A stretch of 64,000 bases of DNA, taken from positions 703,121 to 767,120 of the forward strand of contig NZ_JAOTID010000001.1 in the NCBI RefSeq assembly GCF_026163695.1, written 5' to 3'. Each line of letters starts with the position of its first letter. Within the stretch, counting starts at the first letter, position 1. The notes below the pieces were generated by a model. It ran no database searches and was not told where the DNA came from. It was given only the letters and a program-made list of their open reading frames with translations. Below, piece by piece: positions 39,311 to 51,492 of the stretch. The DNA comes from Shumkonia mesophila (lineage in GTDB: Bacteria > Pseudomonadota > Alphaproteobacteria > Rhodospirillales > Shumkoniaceae). The position numbers and the translations under genes were made by a program.

Positions 39311-40753
39311 ATGGGTAAGCCAACTGGATTTGTCGAGTTTCGACGGCAGGACCATGCCTACGAGCCGGCCAGCGACCGCATCCGCCATTTCGAGGAGTTC
39401 ATCCTCCCGATGGAGGACAGCGACGCCAGCCGCCAGGGTGCGCGCTGCATGGATTGCGGCATCCCCTTTTGTCACTCGGGATGTCCGGTCAACAACATCA
39501 TCCCCGAGTGGAACGATCTGGTGTACCGGAACCGTTGGCGCGAGGCGTCCGACGTCCTGCACTCGACCAACAACTTCCCGGAATTCACCGGCCGCGTCTG
39601 CCCGGCGCCGTGCGAGCAGGCCTGCACGCTGAACCTGAACAGCGAGCCGGTCACCATCAAGACCATCGAGTGCTCGATCGTCGACAAGGCCTGGAAGGAA
39701 GGATGGATTCGGCCGCTGATCCCGACCCACCGTTCCGGCAAGCGGGTGGCCGTGGTCGGTTCCGGCCCGTCCGGCATGGCCTGCGCCCAGCAGCTGGCCC
39801 GGGCCGGCCATCGCGTCATCGTCTTCGAGAAGAACGCCAGGGCCGGCGGGCTGCTGCGCTATGGCATTCCCGACTTCAAGATGAACAAGCGGCTGATCGA
39901 CCGCCGCATGGGCCAGATGCAGGCCGAGGGCGTGCGCTTCCTGCCCGGCGTCCACGTCGGAGTCACCTTTCCGGCCGAGCAGCTGCTCAAGGACTATGAC
40001 GCGGTAGTGCTGGCCGGCGGTTCCGAAAAGCCGCGCGACCTGCCGGTACCGGGCCGCGAGCTGCGCGGCATCCACTACGCCATGGAGTTCCTGACCCAGC
40101 AGAACAAGCGGATCGCCCACGAATACCTGCGCAACCTGGAGCCCATCACCGCCCAGGACAAGCGGGTGATCGTGCTGGGCGGCGGCGATACCGGGTCGGA
40201 CTGCATCGGCACCTCGGTCCGTCAGGGCGCCCGCTGGGTGACCCAATTCGAGATCCTGCCGCAGCCGCCGGCCCAGGAAAACAAGCTGATGACCTGGCCC
40301 AACTGGCCGTTGAAGCTGATGACCTCGTCCTCCCAGGAAGAGGGCTGCCGGCGCGAGTGGACGGTGGCCACCAAGCGCTTCCTGGGCGAGGACGGTCGCG
40401 TCACCGGGCTCGAGGCGGTGCGCGTCGAATGGCGCAAGGACGACAGCGGCCGCATGGTCATGGAAGAGGTGCCGGGCAGCACCTTCGTGGTCAAGGCCGA
40501 CCTCGTGCTGCTGGCCATGGGCTTCGTCCATCCGGTCCACGAGGGGATGCTCAAGGAAATCGGCATCGGCCTCAACGCCCGGGGCAATGTCGACGCCAAC
40601 ACCCAGGACTATCGCACCAGCGTGGACAAGGTGTTCGCCGCCGGCGACATGCGGCGCGGCCAGTCCCTGGTGGTGTGGGCGATCCGCGAGGGGCGCCAGT
40701 GCGCCCGCGCCGTCGACGAATACCTGATGGGGACCACCGTTCTTCCCCGCTAG
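39311..40753 (+). CDS. gltD: Glutamate synthase (NADPH) small chain
   Basis: GltD takes electrons from NADPH through FAD to 4Fe-4S clusters and on to GltB. The 480 residues begin with the cysteine-rich cluster region (Cys46, Cys49, Cys54, Cys58; then CPAPCEQAC). FAD-binding [20 protein letters not shown] and NADPH-binding [16 protein letters not shown] follow, and the C-terminus has [19 protein letters not shown]. It is in an operon with gltB, with AGGAGAAG before the ATG. Confidence 0.96.
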   Translation: MGKPTGFVEFRRQDHAYEPASDRIRHFEEFILPMEDSDASRQGARCMDCGIPFCHSGCPVNNIIPEWNDLVYRNRWREASDVLHSTNNFPEFTGRVCPAPCEQACTLNLNSEPVTIKTIECSIVDKAWKEGWIRPLIPTHRSGKRVAVVGSGPSGMACAQQLARAGHRVIVFEKNARAGGLLRYGIPDFKMNKRLIDRRMGQMQAEGVRFLPGVHVGVTFPAEQLLKDYDAVVLAGGSEKPRDLPVPGRELRGIHYAMEFLTQQNKRIAHEYLRNLEPITAQDKRVIVLGGGDTGSDCIGTSVRQGARWVTQFEILPQPPAQENKLMTWPNWPLKLMTSSSQEEGCRREWTVATKRFLGEDGRVTGLEAVRVEWRKDDSGRMVMEEVPGSTFVVKADLVLLAMGFVHPVHEGMLKEIGIGLNARGNVDANTQDYRTSVDKVFAAGDMRRGQSLVVWAIREGRQCARAVDEYLMGTTVLPR

Positions 40754-40781
40754 GCCACGCGGTCGCCCCGTCTCGCGCCTT

Positions 40782-40803
40782 CCCAAGCCAAATGAGGCTT
40801 GGG
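40782..40803 (+). terminator. Hairpin after gltD
   Basis: CCCAAGCC and GGCTTGGG form a perfect 8-bp stem with loop AAATGA, 28 bases after the gltD stop. There is no U tract, so it may be a weak terminator or a 3' stabilising structure for gltBD mRNA. Confidence 0.5.
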
Positions 40804-40827
40804 GAGAAACGCGCGGGATGCTATAAA
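40799..40827 (+). promoter_or_regulatory. Predicted promoter of the UppP-like gene
   Basis: TTGGGG (40799-40804) and TATAAA (40822-40827) are 17 bases apart, 19 bases before the start codon at 40846. The -35 overlaps the gltD hairpin. Confidence 0.4.
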
Positions 40828-40845
40828 TCCGCAACATGTCGGGGC

Positions 40846-41667
40846 ATGAAGACCGTGGATATTCTACATGTTGCGGTGTTGGCCCTCGTCCAGGGGGTTA
40901 CTGAATTCCTGCCGGTCGGTTCGTCGGCCGATCTGGCGGTGGTATCCCCGCTAGCCGGATGGCTGAACCGGGGGCCGGCCATCGAACTGGCTGTCCATCT
41001 GGGCGTGCTGGGCGCCGTGGCGGCCTATCTGTGGCGCGACCTGTGGGCGATGGCGGTGGGGGTTTTCCGCTATTTCACCGGCCGGCGCGGCGGCGCCAGC
41101 GGGGTGCGTCTGGCCTTTCAGTTGGCGATCGCCACCCTTCCCCTCATCGCCGCCGGCTTTTTGTTCGAGCGCTATCTGCCGGGCGGCATCGCCAGCGTGC
41201 GGGTGGTGGGGTGGTCGATGCTGGGCTTCGGCATCGCCCTTTTCATGGCCGACCATTCCGGCATGACCATCCGCCGGGTCGAACACCTGGCGCTCAGCGA
41301 CGCCGTGGTCATCGGCATCGCCCAGATGGCGGCTCTGGTGCCCGGGGCCGGCCGCCCGGTCGTCACCATGCTGGCTGCCCGCCTGCTGGGGTTCGAGCGG
41401 ATCGACGCCGCGCGTTTCTCGATGCTGCTGTCCATTCCGGCCCTGCTCGGCCTCGTCGTCGTCAAGGGGATCGGCCTGGTGTCGTTGCCGGACGGCCAGA
41501 TCTCCGGCGCCGCCGTCATGGCCGCCCTTCTCAGCTTCGTGGCGGCGCTGATCGCCATTGCTGTGCTGATGGCCTGGCTTCGGCGCTCCACCTTCGCGCC
41601 CTTTGTCATCTACCGCGTGGCGGTGGGCATCGCCCTGCTCGCTCTCGGCTACGGCTGGGGCCTCTGA
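40846..41667 (+). CDS. Undecaprenyl-diphosphatase (UppP/BacA) family protein, divergent
   Basis: This 273-residue protein has about eight hydrophobic segments and the layout of UppP, which dephosphorylates undecaprenyl pyrophosphate at the inner membrane. The first motif reads ALVQGVTEFLPVGSSADLAVV: the QxxxE acidic pair is kept (Glu20), but the usual SSSAHL or SSTGHM string is GSSADL, so the active-site histidine is Asp29. The second motif, usually PGTSRSG, reads PGAGRPV, keeping Arg but losing the Ser residues. It may be a paralogue with altered or no activity. Start ATG 40846 begins MKTVDILHVAVL; its ribosome site is weak. Confidence 0.78.
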   Translation: MKTVDILHVAVLALVQGVTEFLPVGSSADLAVVSPLAGWLNRGPAIELAVHLGVLGAVAAYLWRDLWAMAVGVFRYFTGRRGGASGVRLAFQLAIATLPLIAAGFLFERYLPGGIASVRVVGWSMLGFGIALFMADHSGMTIRRVEHLALSDAVVIGIAQMAALVPGAGRPVVTMLAARLLGFERIDAARFSMLLSIPALLGLVVVKGIGLVSLPDGQISGAAVMAALLSFVAALIAIAVLMAWLRRSTFAPFVIYRVAVGIALLALGYGWGL

Positions 41668-41676
41668 CGTCTCTTT

Positions 41677-42612
41677 TCAGTATCCGCGCGTGACGTCCAC
41701 CAGGTGGCGCGGCATCCCTCCTGACAGCAGCCGCCTGACGTCGACGGCGATTTCAGCCGCCGCCGTGCGCGGCGTCGTATGGCTGGCGACGTGGGGCGTG
41801 ACGATGACCTTGGGGTGGTGCCAGAACGGATGGTCCGCTTTCAAGGGCTCGTGGCGGAAGGCGTCGAGCAGGGCCATCGAGAGGTGGCCCGAATCGAGGG
41901 CCGCCAGCAGGTCGGCCTCGATGATGTGGCCGCCCCGGGCCAGGCTGATCAGGAAGGCCCCCCGCGGCAACGCCGCCAGGGTCTCGGCGTTGACGATGCC
42001 CCGCGTTTCGGGGGTCAGCGGCAACAGCACGACCAGGATCTCGGTGCGCTTCAGGAAATCCGAAAGCCGCCCGGCGCCGGCGAAGGTCTCGACGCCGGCC
42101 AGCGATTTCGCAAGCGCGTCCCAGCCGGCGACCGCGAAGCCCAGGGAGGCGAGCTTAAGCGCGGCGTCGCTGCCCAGCACGCCAAGTCCCATGATGCCGA
42201 CCCGTCTTTCCGCCGCCTCGGGATAGGCCACCGGATGCCACTCGGCCCGTCCCTGCAGGGCGGCGTAGCGGTGCAGCCCGCGGTGGAAGTGCAGCACCCA
42301 GTGGATGGCGAAGTGGGTCATGTCGACGCCGAGCAGCGGGTCGACCATGCGGGCCAGCGGGATGTGGCGGGGAAAGGTGGGATCGCCGAGCAGGGAATCG
42401 ACGCCGGCCCACAACGACAGCACGGCCTTGAGGTTGGGCAGCCCGGCCAGCACGCCCGGCGCCGGGACCGCGATGACGGCAATCTCGATGTCGGCCGGAT
42501 CGCCGACGGCGTCGGGCCACACCCGGATGTCCTGGTCGGGCAGATGGCCCTTCAGCAGCGGCAGGTAGTCCTCGGCGTCGCCGGCGTGCGTGCTCATGAA
42601 CAGAATGGCCAT
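41677..42612 (-). CDS. ghrA: Glyoxylate/hydroxypyruvate reductase A-like dehydrogenase
   Basis: This 311-residue member of the D-2-hydroxyacid dehydrogenase family reduces glyoxylate or hydroxypyruvate with NADPH in characterised relatives. The Rossmann loop is VGIMGLGVLGSDAALKL. The substrate loop is LSLWAGVD, and the catalytic region has SLARGGHI, LDAFRHEPLKADHPFW and the general-acid histidine in VTPHVAS. It is the last gene of the minus-strand run after yejF, with a 44-base gap; a link to peptide import is not obvious. The exact substrate is uncertain. Confidence 0.85.
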   Translation of the reverse strand: MAILFMSTHAGDAEDYLPLLKGHLPDQDIRVWPDAVGDPADIEIAVIAVPAPGVLAGLPNLKAVLSLWAGVDSLLGDPTFPRHIPLARMVDPLLGVDMTHFAIHWVLHFHRGLHRYAALQGRAEWHPVAYPEAAERRVGIMGLGVLGSDAALKLASLGFAVAGWDALAKSLAGVETFAGAGRLSDFLKRTEILVVLLPLTPETRGIVNAETLAALPRGAFLISLARGGHIIEADLLAALDSGHLSMALLDAFRHEPLKADHPFWHHPKVIVTPHVASHTTPRTAAAEIAVDVRRLLSGGMPRHLVDVTRGY

Positions 42613-42656
42613 GCGGCGTTTCTCCCCGTCTTGCGATGATGGCGTCGGGGGCGACT

Positions 42657-44278
<1,622 letters not shown>

Positions 44279-44282
<4 letters not shown>

Positions 44283-45394
44283 GAGGCGGCCTTTGCGCTA
44301 TCGGGGGTGGCCGGGCGGCCGCTGGCGTCCTCCTTGGCGGGCGGGGCGGCGAAAACCTTGCGGGGATCGAAGGCGTCGCGCACGGCCTCGCCGATGAAGA
44401 TCAGGAGGCTCAGCATGACGGCGATCGAGAAGAAGCCGGTTAACCCCAGCCACGGGGCCTGCAGGTTGGCCTTGCCTTGGGCCAGCAGTTCGCCCAGCGA
44501 GGCCGAGCCGGCCGGCAGGCCGAAGCCGATGAAGTCGAGCGCCGTCAGCGTGGTGACCGAGCCCGCCAGGATGAAAGGCAGGAAGGTCATGGTCGCCACC
44601 ATGGCGTTGGGCAGGATGTGCTTGAACATGATCTTGAGGTTGGAAACGCCCAAGGCGCGGGCGGCGCGTACGTAGTCGAGATTGCGGGCGCGCAGAAATT
44701 CGGCCCGCACCACGTCGACCAGCGCCATCCAGGAAAACAACAGCATGATACCCAAAAGCCACCAGAAATTGGGCTCCACCACGCTGGCCAGGATGATCAG
44801 CAGGTAAAGCGTCGGCAGCCCGGACCAGATCTCGATGAAGCGCTGGAACAGCAGATCGGTCCAGCCGCCGAAGTAACCCTGCGCGGCGCCGGCCGCCACG
44901 CCGATTACCGTGGAACCGAGAGACAGCACCAGGCCGAACAGCACCGAGATGCGAAAGCCGTATATCAGGCGGGCGACGACGTCGCGGGCCTGATCATCGG
45001 TCCCCAGCCAGTGCTCGGCGCTGGGCGGCGAGGGCGCGGGCATCGGCAGGTCCCAGGCGACGGTCTGGTGATCGTACTTGATCAGGGGCCAGATCATCCA
45101 ACCCTTGGCGTCGATGAGGCCGCGCACGTAAGGATCCTTGTAGTCGGTTGCCGTTTCGAAGTCGCCTCCGAACGTGGTTTCGGGGTAGGCCTTGAAGATC
45201 GGCGTGTACACGGAGCCGTCGAAGTAGACCAGAAACGGCTTGTCGTTGGCGACGAATTCGGCGCACAGGCTGACCACGAAAATGGCCAGGAAGATCCACA
45301 GCGACCAGAAGCCGCGGCGGTTGGCGCGGAAATTGTGCAGTCGTCGCCGGGTGATCGGGGAAAGGCGCGACCGGGATACGGCGGCGGCGTTCAT
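44279..45394 (-). CDS. yejE: Peptide ABC transporter permease YejE
   Basis: This is a 371-residue inner-membrane permease with one N-terminal helix, a long periplasmic insert (about residues 45-160) typical of YejE, then the BPD transmembrane domain with the EAA-like loop RAARALGVSNLKIMFKHILPN. I chose ATG 45394, four bases after the yejB stop with GGAG upstream, over the in-frame ATG at 45439, which lies inside yejB. Confidence 0.93.
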
Positions 45395-45398
45395 GGCG

Positions 45399-46502
45399 CT
45401 AGGCTCCGCGCCGTTCAAAGTCGATGCGGGGATCGACAATGGTATAGGTGATGTCGCCGATCAGTTTCATCAGCAGGCCGAGGAGCGAGAAGAAGAAAAG
45501 CGTGCCGAACATGATCGGGTAGTCGCGATTGAGCGCCGCCTCGAAACCGAGCAGGCCGAGCCCGTCGAGCGAGAAGACCACCTCGATGAGCAGCGACGAG
45601 GTGAAGAGGATCGAGAGGAACGCTCCCGGAAACCCGGCGATGACGATCAGCATGGCGTTTCTGAAGACGTGGCCGTAAAGCACCCGGCGTTCGGCCAGGC
45701 CCTTCGAGCGGGCGGTCGTCACGTACTGCTGGTTGATCTGATCGAGAAAAGAGTTCTTGGTCAGCATCGTCAGCGTGGCGAAGCCGCCGATCGACATGGC
45801 GATGACGGGCAGCGTGATGTGCCAGAAATAGTCGGCGATGCGGGCCGGCCAGCTCAGGCTCTCCCAGTTGTCCGAGGTCAGTCCGCGCAGCGGGAACCAG
45901 TCGAGATAGGTGCCGCCGGCGAAGACGACAATCAGCAACACCGCGAACAGAAACGACGGTACCGCGTAACCGACGATGATGGCGGCGCTGGTCCAGACGT
46001 CGAACGGGGTGCCGTCGCGCCGGGCTTTCGCAATGCCGAGAGGAATCGAAATCAGGTAGGTGAGCAGCGTCGTCCATACCCCGAGCGAGATCGATACCGG
46101 CATCTTTTCCAGCACCACGTCGATCACCGGGCGACCGCGGAAATAGCTCTCGCCAAAATCGAATGCCACATAGCTCTTCATCATCAGCCAAAAACGCTCG
46201 CCGGCCGGTTTGTCGAGGCCGTATTGACGTTCCAGGGACTTGATGAATTCCGGGTCGAGGCCTTGGGCACCGCGATACCGGCTCTGTTCGTCCCCGCCGG
46301 CGCGCGACGGCGCGCCGGGCGCCAGGTCGCTGCTGGCGCGGCTGATCCGGCTGGTCGCCGCTCCGCCCTGCCCGGTCAACTGCGCGATCACCTGTTCGAC
46401 GGGTCCGCCGGGTACCACCTGCACGATGGCGAAGTTGACGACCATGATGCCGAACAGGGTCGGAACGATCAGCAGCAGACGGCGCAGGATATAGGCCAGC
46501 AT
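45399..46502 (-). CDS. yejB: Peptide ABC transporter permease YejB
   Basis: This 367-residue DppB-type permease starts with [19 protein letters not shown], a first helix typical of the family. It has the YejB-specific insert after the first helix and the EAA-like loop [21 protein letters not shown]. It pairs with YejE to form the membrane channel. It begins six bases after the yejA stop. Confidence 0.93.
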   Translation of the reverse strand: MLAYILRRLLLIVPTLFGIMVVNFAIVQVVPGGPVEQVIAQLTGQGGAATSRISRASSDLAPGAPSRAGGDEQSRYRGAQGLDPEFIKSLERQYGLDKPAGERFWLMMKSYVAFDFGESYFRGRPVIDVVLEKMPVSISLGVWTTLLTYLISIPLGIAKARRDGTPFDVWTSAAIIVGYAVPSFLFAVLLIVVFAGGTYLDWFPLRGLTSDNWESLSWPARIADYFWHITLPVIAMSIGGFATLTMLTKNSFLDQINQQYVTTARSKGLAERRVLYGHVFRNAMLIVIAGFPGAFLSILFTSSLLIEVVFSLDGLGLLGFEAALNRDYPIMFGTLFFFSLLGLLMKLIGDITYTIVDPRIDFERRGA

Positions 46503-46508
46503 CGGGGC

Positions 46509-48347
46509 TTACTCCTCCGTTTGTTCCTGGCGGCGCCGTTCTGCCAGCGCCCTGTCCTTTTCGGGATCGATCCACCAGTAGTACGGGCTGGGCCCGTTCA
46601 AAGGCGTGACGGCGGGGCGGCCGAACTTGTCCCAGAAAAGAAATCGGTCGTACGGCGCGATGAGTTGGGGAATGACGTAGTGCCCCCACAGCAGGACGCG
46701 ATCGAGCGCCCGCGTCCTCTGGATCAGGCTCTCGCGGGTTGGCGCCGCGATCACCAGGTCGATCAGTTCGTCGATCACCGGGTCCTTGATGCCGGCGATA
46801 TTGCGGCTGCCTGGCCGCTCGGCCGCCTCCGATCCCCAGTACTCGCGCTGCTCGTTGCCCGGCGACAGCGACTGGGCATTGTTCATGATCATCATGTCGA
46901 AATCCGTGGCTCGGAACCGATTGATGTACTGCGCCGCGTCGACCAAGCGCAGCCGGACATCGATGCCCAGGCGCTTCAGGTTGCGCACGAACGGCAGCAG
47001 CACGCGCTCCTGCGCCTGGTCGCCGTAGAGGAACTCGAAGCCGAAGGGCTCGCCGGTTTCGGCATTGACCAGCCGGAGATCACGTACCACCCAGCCGGCC
47101 TCGGCCAGTTTTGCGAAGGCGATCTTCAGGTTCTCGCGTGGCCAGCCGCTGCCGTCGGTTTTCGGCACCGTGTAGACCTCTGTGAAGACCTCGTCGGGCA
47201 CGCGACCGCGATAGCGTTCCAGGATCTCCAGTTCCTCGCCTTGTGGCAGACCCGAGGCCGCCAGTTCGGTCGGCGCGAAATAGCTCGCCGGCTGCTCGTA
47301 CTGGCCATAGTAGATGTTCTTGTTCGTCCACTGGAAGTCGAAGGCGTAGGCCAGCGCCTGGCGCACCCGGCGATCGCCGAAGATCGGCCGGCGGGTGTTC
47401 ATGTAGAACGCCTGCATGCCGCCGCTGCTCTTGTCGAGGAACCTCTCCTTCTTGAGAAACCCGTCGCGCACCGCGGCGACATCGTAGGCTATGGCCCACT
47501 CCTTGGCCGAATTCTCGGAGAAAAAGTCGATTCGCCCGGCCTTCAGGGCTTCCCGGGTGACCGTGCGGTCGCGAAAATAGACGAATCGGATGCGGTCATA
47601 GTTGTACTGGCCGCGCATGACCGGCAGGTCTTTCCCCCAGTAGTCCTTGACCCGCTCGACCTCGACGAAGCGGCCGGTTTCGAAGCGGGAAACCTTGTAG
47701 GGGCCGCTGCCCAGCGGCGGCTCCAGGGTTGCCGCGCCGAAGTCGCGATCCTTCCAGTAGTGCTTCGGCAGCACCGGCATCTCGCCCAGGATCAGCGGCA
47801 GTTCGCGGTTGTCGCCGGGCGCGAACGTGAACTTGACGGTCCGCTCGTCGAGCACGGCGACATTGGACACGCTCTGGTAATAGAACCGGTACAGCGGAGC
47901 GCCCTTCTCGACCAAAGTACGGAAGGAAAATTCGACGTCCTCGGCGGTGATCGGTCGGCCGTCATGCCAGCGCGCCTCCGGGCGCAGGTGAAAGACGATC
48001 CAGGAGCGATCCTCCGGCACTTCGAAGGATTCGGCGAGCAGGCCGTACTTGGTGAACGGCTCGTCGGCGCTTGCCACCATCAGGGTATCGAAGGCCAATC
48101 CGACGGCACTGGCCGGCGTGCCTCTGGCGTTGAAGGGATTGAAGGTATCGAACGTGCCCGATACGCCGTCCAGGCGCACGGTGCCGCCCTTGGGGGCGTC
48201 GGGATTGACGTAGTCGAAATGGGTGAAGTTGGGGCTGTACTTGGGTTCCCCATGCATGGCGATGCCGTGCCTTTTGATCGGTTCTGCGGCGCCGGCCGCG
48301 AGGGGGGCGGCGACGAGGAGGGCGACGAGGGCGGCGATCAGGCGCAT
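46509..48347 (-). CDS. yejA: Periplasmic peptide-binding protein YejA
   Basis: This is a 612-residue family-5 extracellular solute-binding protein. A Sec signal peptide (MRLIAALVALLVAAPLAAGA, probable cleavage before AEP) is followed by HGIAMHGEPKYSPNFTHFDYVNP, typical of YejA, and the family strings GSGPYKVSRFE and RRVRQALAYAFDF. ATG 48347 begins the signal peptide, four bases after the hisN stop; earlier in-frame codons lie inside hisN. Confidence 0.93.
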   Translation of the reverse strand: MRLIAALVALLVAAPLAAGAAEPIKRHGIAMHGEPKYSPNFTHFDYVNPDAPKGGTVRLDGVSGTFDTFNPFNARGTPASAVGLAFDTLMVASADEPFTKYGLLAESFEVPEDRSWIVFHLRPEARWHDGRPITAEDVEFSFRTLVEKGAPLYRFYYQSVSNVAVLDERTVKFTFAPGDNRELPLILGEMPVLPKHYWKDRDFGAATLEPPLGSGPYKVSRFETGRFVEVERVKDYWGKDLPVMRGQYNYDRIRFVYFRDRTVTREALKAGRIDFFSENSAKEWAIAYDVAAVRDGFLKKERFLDKSSGGMQAFYMNTRRPIFGDRRVRQALAYAFDFQWTNKNIYYGQYEQPASYFAPTELAASGLPQGEELEILERYRGRVPDEVFTEVYTVPKTDGSGWPRENLKIAFAKLAEAGWVVRDLRLVNAETGEPFGFEFLYGDQAQERVLLPFVRNLKRLGIDVRLRLVDAAQYINRFRATDFDMMIMNNAQSLSPGNEQREYWGSEAAERPGSRNIAGIKDPVIDELIDLVIAAPTRESLIQRTRALDRVLLWGHYVIPQLIAPYDRFLFWDKFGRPAVTPLNGPSPYYWWIDPEKDRALAERRRQEQTEE

Positions 48348-48351
48348 CCCG

Positions 48352-49137
48352 TCAACCGGCAAGCAGCCGCCCGGCGGCGGCATGCAGCGCCGCATCGCCG
48401 GCGGCCAGCACCCGGCCGTCCGATTCAAGCGACAGCGGCGCGCCCCGCCAATCGGTGACGACGCCGCCGGCCCCCTCGATCACCGGCACCAGCGCCATGT
48501 AGTCGTAGGGCTGCATGTTGGCCTCGGCCACCAGGTCGAGACTGCCCGAGGCCAGCAGCCCGTAGGAATGGCAATCCCCGCCATAGACGGCGTGGCGCAC
48601 GCCTTTTCTCAGGCGGGCGAAGGCCTCGGCGTCGGCGCCGGTGAACATTTCGGGCGTCGTCGTCGCCAGCCACGCGGCGGCCGGCGCGACGCCGGCGCGG
48701 GCCTTGATCGGCTTGCCGTTCAGCGTGCTCGGCCGGCCGGTCATGCCCACCCAGCGCTCGTTCAGGGCCGGGCAGTTGATGATGCCCACCAGCGGCCGGC
48801 CCAAATGCAGCAGCGCGATCAGGTTGCCGAACAGCGGCTTGCCGATGACGAAGGACTTGGTGCCGTCGATGGGGTCGAGCACCCACACGTACTCGGCGTC
48901 CAGGCGGGCCCGCCCGTGTTCCTCGCCGAAGATGCCGTGGTCGGGGCATTCGGCTTCGAGGATGGCGCGCATGGCCATTTCGGCCTCGCGGTCGGCGACG
49001 GTGACCGGCGAGGCGTCGGCCTTGGCGTCGATGGCCAGCGCCCCCCGGAAGTACCGCATGGCAACCGCGCCGGCCGCGTCGGCCAGCCGGCCGGCCAGCG
49101 CCAAAAGGTCGTCCTGCGGGCGGGGGGCTGCGGTCAT
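48352..49137 (-). CDS. hisN: Inositol-monophosphatase-family phosphatase, HisN-like
   Basis: The 261-residue protein has the metal sites of the family: [30 protein letters not shown] and [18 protein letters not shown]. The DPIDGTKSF string is closest to histidinol-phosphatases of this superfamily, which perform the penultimate step of histidine synthesis in many actinobacteria and alphaproteobacteria. Inositol-1-phosphatase or CysQ activity cannot be excluded. The ATG overlaps the cytochrome stop (ATGA). Confidence 0.78.
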   Translation of the reverse strand: MTAAPRPQDDLLALAGRLADAAGAVAMRYFRGALAIDAKADASPVTVADREAEMAMRAILEAECPDHGIFGEEHGRARLDAEYVWVLDPIDGTKSFVIGKPLFGNLIALLHLGRPLVGIINCPALNERWVGMTGRPSTLNGKPIKARAGVAPAAAWLATTTPEMFTGADAEAFARLRKGVRHAVYGGDCHSYGLLASGSLDLVAEANMQPYDYMALVPVIEGAGGVVTDWRGAPLSLESDGRVLAAGDAALHAAAGRLLAG

Positions 49138-49664
49138 GGAAGGGGCGCGGGCGAATCGGCCAGCGTACGCAGATAGGCGATGAGGGCGGCGCGCTCCTCG
49201 GCCTTCTTGAAGCCGGCGAAGGTCATCTTGGTACCCGGCGCGAAGGCCTTGGGACTGGCGATGAAATGGTTGAGGTCGTCGTAGCTCCACTCACCGCCCT
49301 TCTCTTTGAGCGCGTTCGAATAGCTGAACGCCTCGGAATGGGCCTTGGGGCCGCCGACCACGTTCCACAGATTGGGGCCGACCTTGTTGGCGCCGCCCTT
49401 TTCGCCGGTGTGGCAGGCCGTGCATTTCTTGAACAGCGTTTCGCCCTGATCGACGGGGGCGGAGGCCAGCAGGGGTTTGATGTCCTCGATGGGGGCGTCC
49501 TTCGCCTGGGCGGCCCCGGACGGCGCGGCGGCGGTTGGCGTCCCGCTGGATGGCGGGGGTTCTCTCACCGGGACGACCATGTTGCCGATCATGTTGCTGC
49601 CCCACACCAGCCACACGGTGACCAGCACGGCGGCGCCAAATTTCTGAAGAAACGTGAATCCCAT
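49134..49664 (-). CDS. Membrane-anchored class I cytochrome c (CycM-like)
   Basis: This 176-residue protein has an uncleaved N-terminal helix (about residues 8-30), a Pro/Ala-rich linker (35-60) and a mono-haem domain. The haem motif is CTACH (Cys81, Cys84, His85); the Met ligand is in GTKMTFAGF. The layout matches CycM/cytochrome c552, which carries electrons from the bc1 complex to cytochrome aa3 oxidase. ATG 49664 has AAGGG upstream; the preceding TTG is less likely. It heads the minus-strand run that continues into hisN and yejA. Confidence 0.9.
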   Translation of the reverse strand: MGFTFLQKFGAAVLVTVWLVWGSNMIGNMVVPVREPPPSSGTPTAAAPSGAAQAKDAPIEDIKPLLASAPVDQGETLFKKCTACHTGEKGGANKVGPNLWNVVGGPKAHSEAFSYSNALKEKGGEWSYDDLNHFIASPKAFAPGTKMTFAGFKKAEERAALIAYLRTLADSPAPLP

Positions 49665-49846
49665 CAAACAACCCTTGTTTGTTGGCTCGGCACCCGACGC
49701 GCGGGAAACTTAGCCTCAATAACCGCACACATGCAACCGCCCCCGCGGAAAAGGTGTTCCCGGGGCGGTCTGCGGCGGTATATGGTGCGGCGGCGGCAGG
49801 ACTGCCATCGAATTGCGGCGAAATCACCCTTGCGGATGGTGTTTCC

Positions 49847-50611
49847 ATGACTTCACCGGCCAATCCCATCGTCGTCATCCCGGCCCGCATGCAATCGACA
49901 CGCCTACCGGGTAAGCCACTGGCCGACATCCACGGCGAACCGATGATCGTTCACGTCTGGCGGCGCGGCGTCGAGGCCGACGTCGGCCCCGTCATCGTCG
50001 CCTGCGCCGAGCCCGAAATCGCCGACGCCATCAAGGCGGCCGGCGGCGCCGCCGTGCTGACCCGGCCCGATCATCGGTCGGGCTCGGATCGGGTGTTCGA
50101 GGCCTTGCAGAAGGCCGATCCCGACGGCCGCTTCGACGCCATCGTCAACGTCCAGGGCGACCTGCCCACCATCGAGGCCAGCGCGGTGTGCGCCTCGTTG
50201 CGGCCGCTCGACGATCCAGCCGTCGACATCGCCACGCTGGCCGCCGTCATCGCCGAGCCGGGCGACCGCACCAATCCCAACGTGGTCAAGGCGGTGATCG
50301 GCCTCGCTCCCGGCCAGACGGTCGGGCGCGCCCACTATTTCAGCCGCGCCACCGTGCCGGCCGGCGACGGGCCGCTCTATCACCACATCGGGCTTTACGC
50401 CTACCGGCGCGAGGCGTTGGAGCGCTTCGTCAAGTTGCCGCAGGGAATTCTCGAGGCCCGCGAGCGGCTGGAACAGCTCCGCGCGCTCGAGCACGGCATG
50501 CGCATCGACGTGGCCCTCGTTGACACGGTGCCGCTCGGTGTCGATACTCCGGCCGACCTCGAGCGCGCCCGCGGCATGCTGGCCCCGGGCCGCCGTCCTT
50601 CTCGTTTCTGA
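49847..50611 (+). CDS. kdsB: 3-deoxy-manno-octulosonate cytidylyltransferase
   Basis: KdsB activates KDO as CMP-KDO for lipopolysaccharide inner core synthesis. The 254 residues start with [20 protein letters not shown], the CTP-binding signature. [24 protein letters not shown] and [15 protein letters not shown] follow. ATG 49847 opens the conserved core. It is divergent from the cytochrome gene; the 182-base gap must hold both promoters, but I could not place them. Confidence 0.95.
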   Translation: MTSPANPIVVIPARMQSTRLPGKPLADIHGEPMIVHVWRRGVEADVGPVIVACAEPEIADAIKAAGGAAVLTRPDHRSGSDRVFEALQKADPDGRFDAIVNVQGDLPTIEASAVCASLRPLDDPAVDIATLAAVIAEPGDRTNPNVVKAVIGLAPGQTVGRAHYFSRATVPAGDGPLYHHIGLYAYRREALERFVKLPQGILEARERLEQLRALEHGMRIDVALVDTVPLGVDTPADLERARGMLAPGRRPSRF

Positions 50612-50622
50612 ATGGACCCCAC

Positions 50623-51492
50623 ATGAAAAACGACTCGCAGAAGATCATCGCCTTCCAGGGCATGCCCGGCGCTTATTCCGACCTCGCCTGCCGGACCACG
50701 CGACCCGAAATGGACACCCTGCCCTGCCGGTCGTTCGAGGACACCTTCGCGGCGTTGCGCGACGGCCATGCGGCGCTGGCGATGATCCCCATCGAGAACT
50801 CCATCGCCGGGCGGGTGGCCGACATCCACCACCTGATGCCCAATTCCGGCCTGCACATCATCGGCGAGCATTTCCAGCCCATCGACCATCACCTGCTGGC
50901 CATCGAGGGCGCGCACCTTTCCGACATCACCCACGTGCACAGCCACATCCACGCGCTGAATCAGTGCCGCAAGTTCATCGCCGAGCAGGGCATCGAGCCG
51001 GTGGTCAGCGTCGATACCGCCGGCGCCGCCCAGCAGATCGCCAAGCGGGGCGACAAGACGCAGGCGGTGATCGCCTCGGAACTGGCCGGCGAGATCAACG
51101 GCCTGGTGTCGCTCAAGGCCGGCATCGAGGACGACGACCACAACACCACCCGCTTCCTCATCATGTCGCGCGACGCCATCGTGCCGCACCCCAAGGCCGG
51201 GCCGTGCCTGACCAGCTTCATCTTCCGGGTGCGCAACGTGCCGGCGGCGCTGTTCAAGGCGATGGGCGGCTTTGCCACCAACGGCGTCAACATGACCAAG
51301 CTGGAAAGCTACATGGCCGGCCACCAGTTCGTGGCCGCCCAGTTCTATGCCGACATCGAAGGCCATCCCGAGCACCGCAACGTGCGCCTCGCCATGGAGG
51401 AACTGGCTTTCTTCACCCGCGAGGTGAAGATCCTCGGCACCTATCCGGCTCATCCCTACCGGCTGCAGAACACCAACGACACCCGCGACTGA
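50623..51492 (+). CDS. pheA: Prephenate dehydratase
   Basis: This makes phenylpyruvate from prephenate for phenylalanine synthesis. The 289 residues are a monofunctional dehydratase: IAFQGMPGAYSDLACR, MIPIENSIAGRVADIHHLM and DDDHNTTRFLIMSRD (Thr-Arg-Phe catalytic motif). A C-terminal ACT domain, TSFIFRVRNVPAALFKAMGG, likely senses Phe; the common ESRP string is ESYM here. It lies 11 bases after kdsB and is probably cotranscribed. Confidence 0.95.
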   Translation: MKNDSQKIIAFQGMPGAYSDLACRTTRPEMDTLPCRSFEDTFAALRDGHAALAMIPIENSIAGRVADIHHLMPNSGLHIIGEHFQPIDHHLLAIEGAHLSDITHVHSHIHALNQCRKFIAEQGIEPVVSVDTAGAAQQIAKRGDKTQAVIASELAGEINGLVSLKAGIEDDDHNTTRFLIMSRDAIVPHPKAGPCLTSFIFRVRNVPAALFKAMGGFATNGVNMTKLESYMAGHQFVAAQFYADIEGHPEHRNVRLAMEELAFFTREVKILGTYPAHPYRLQNTNDTRD

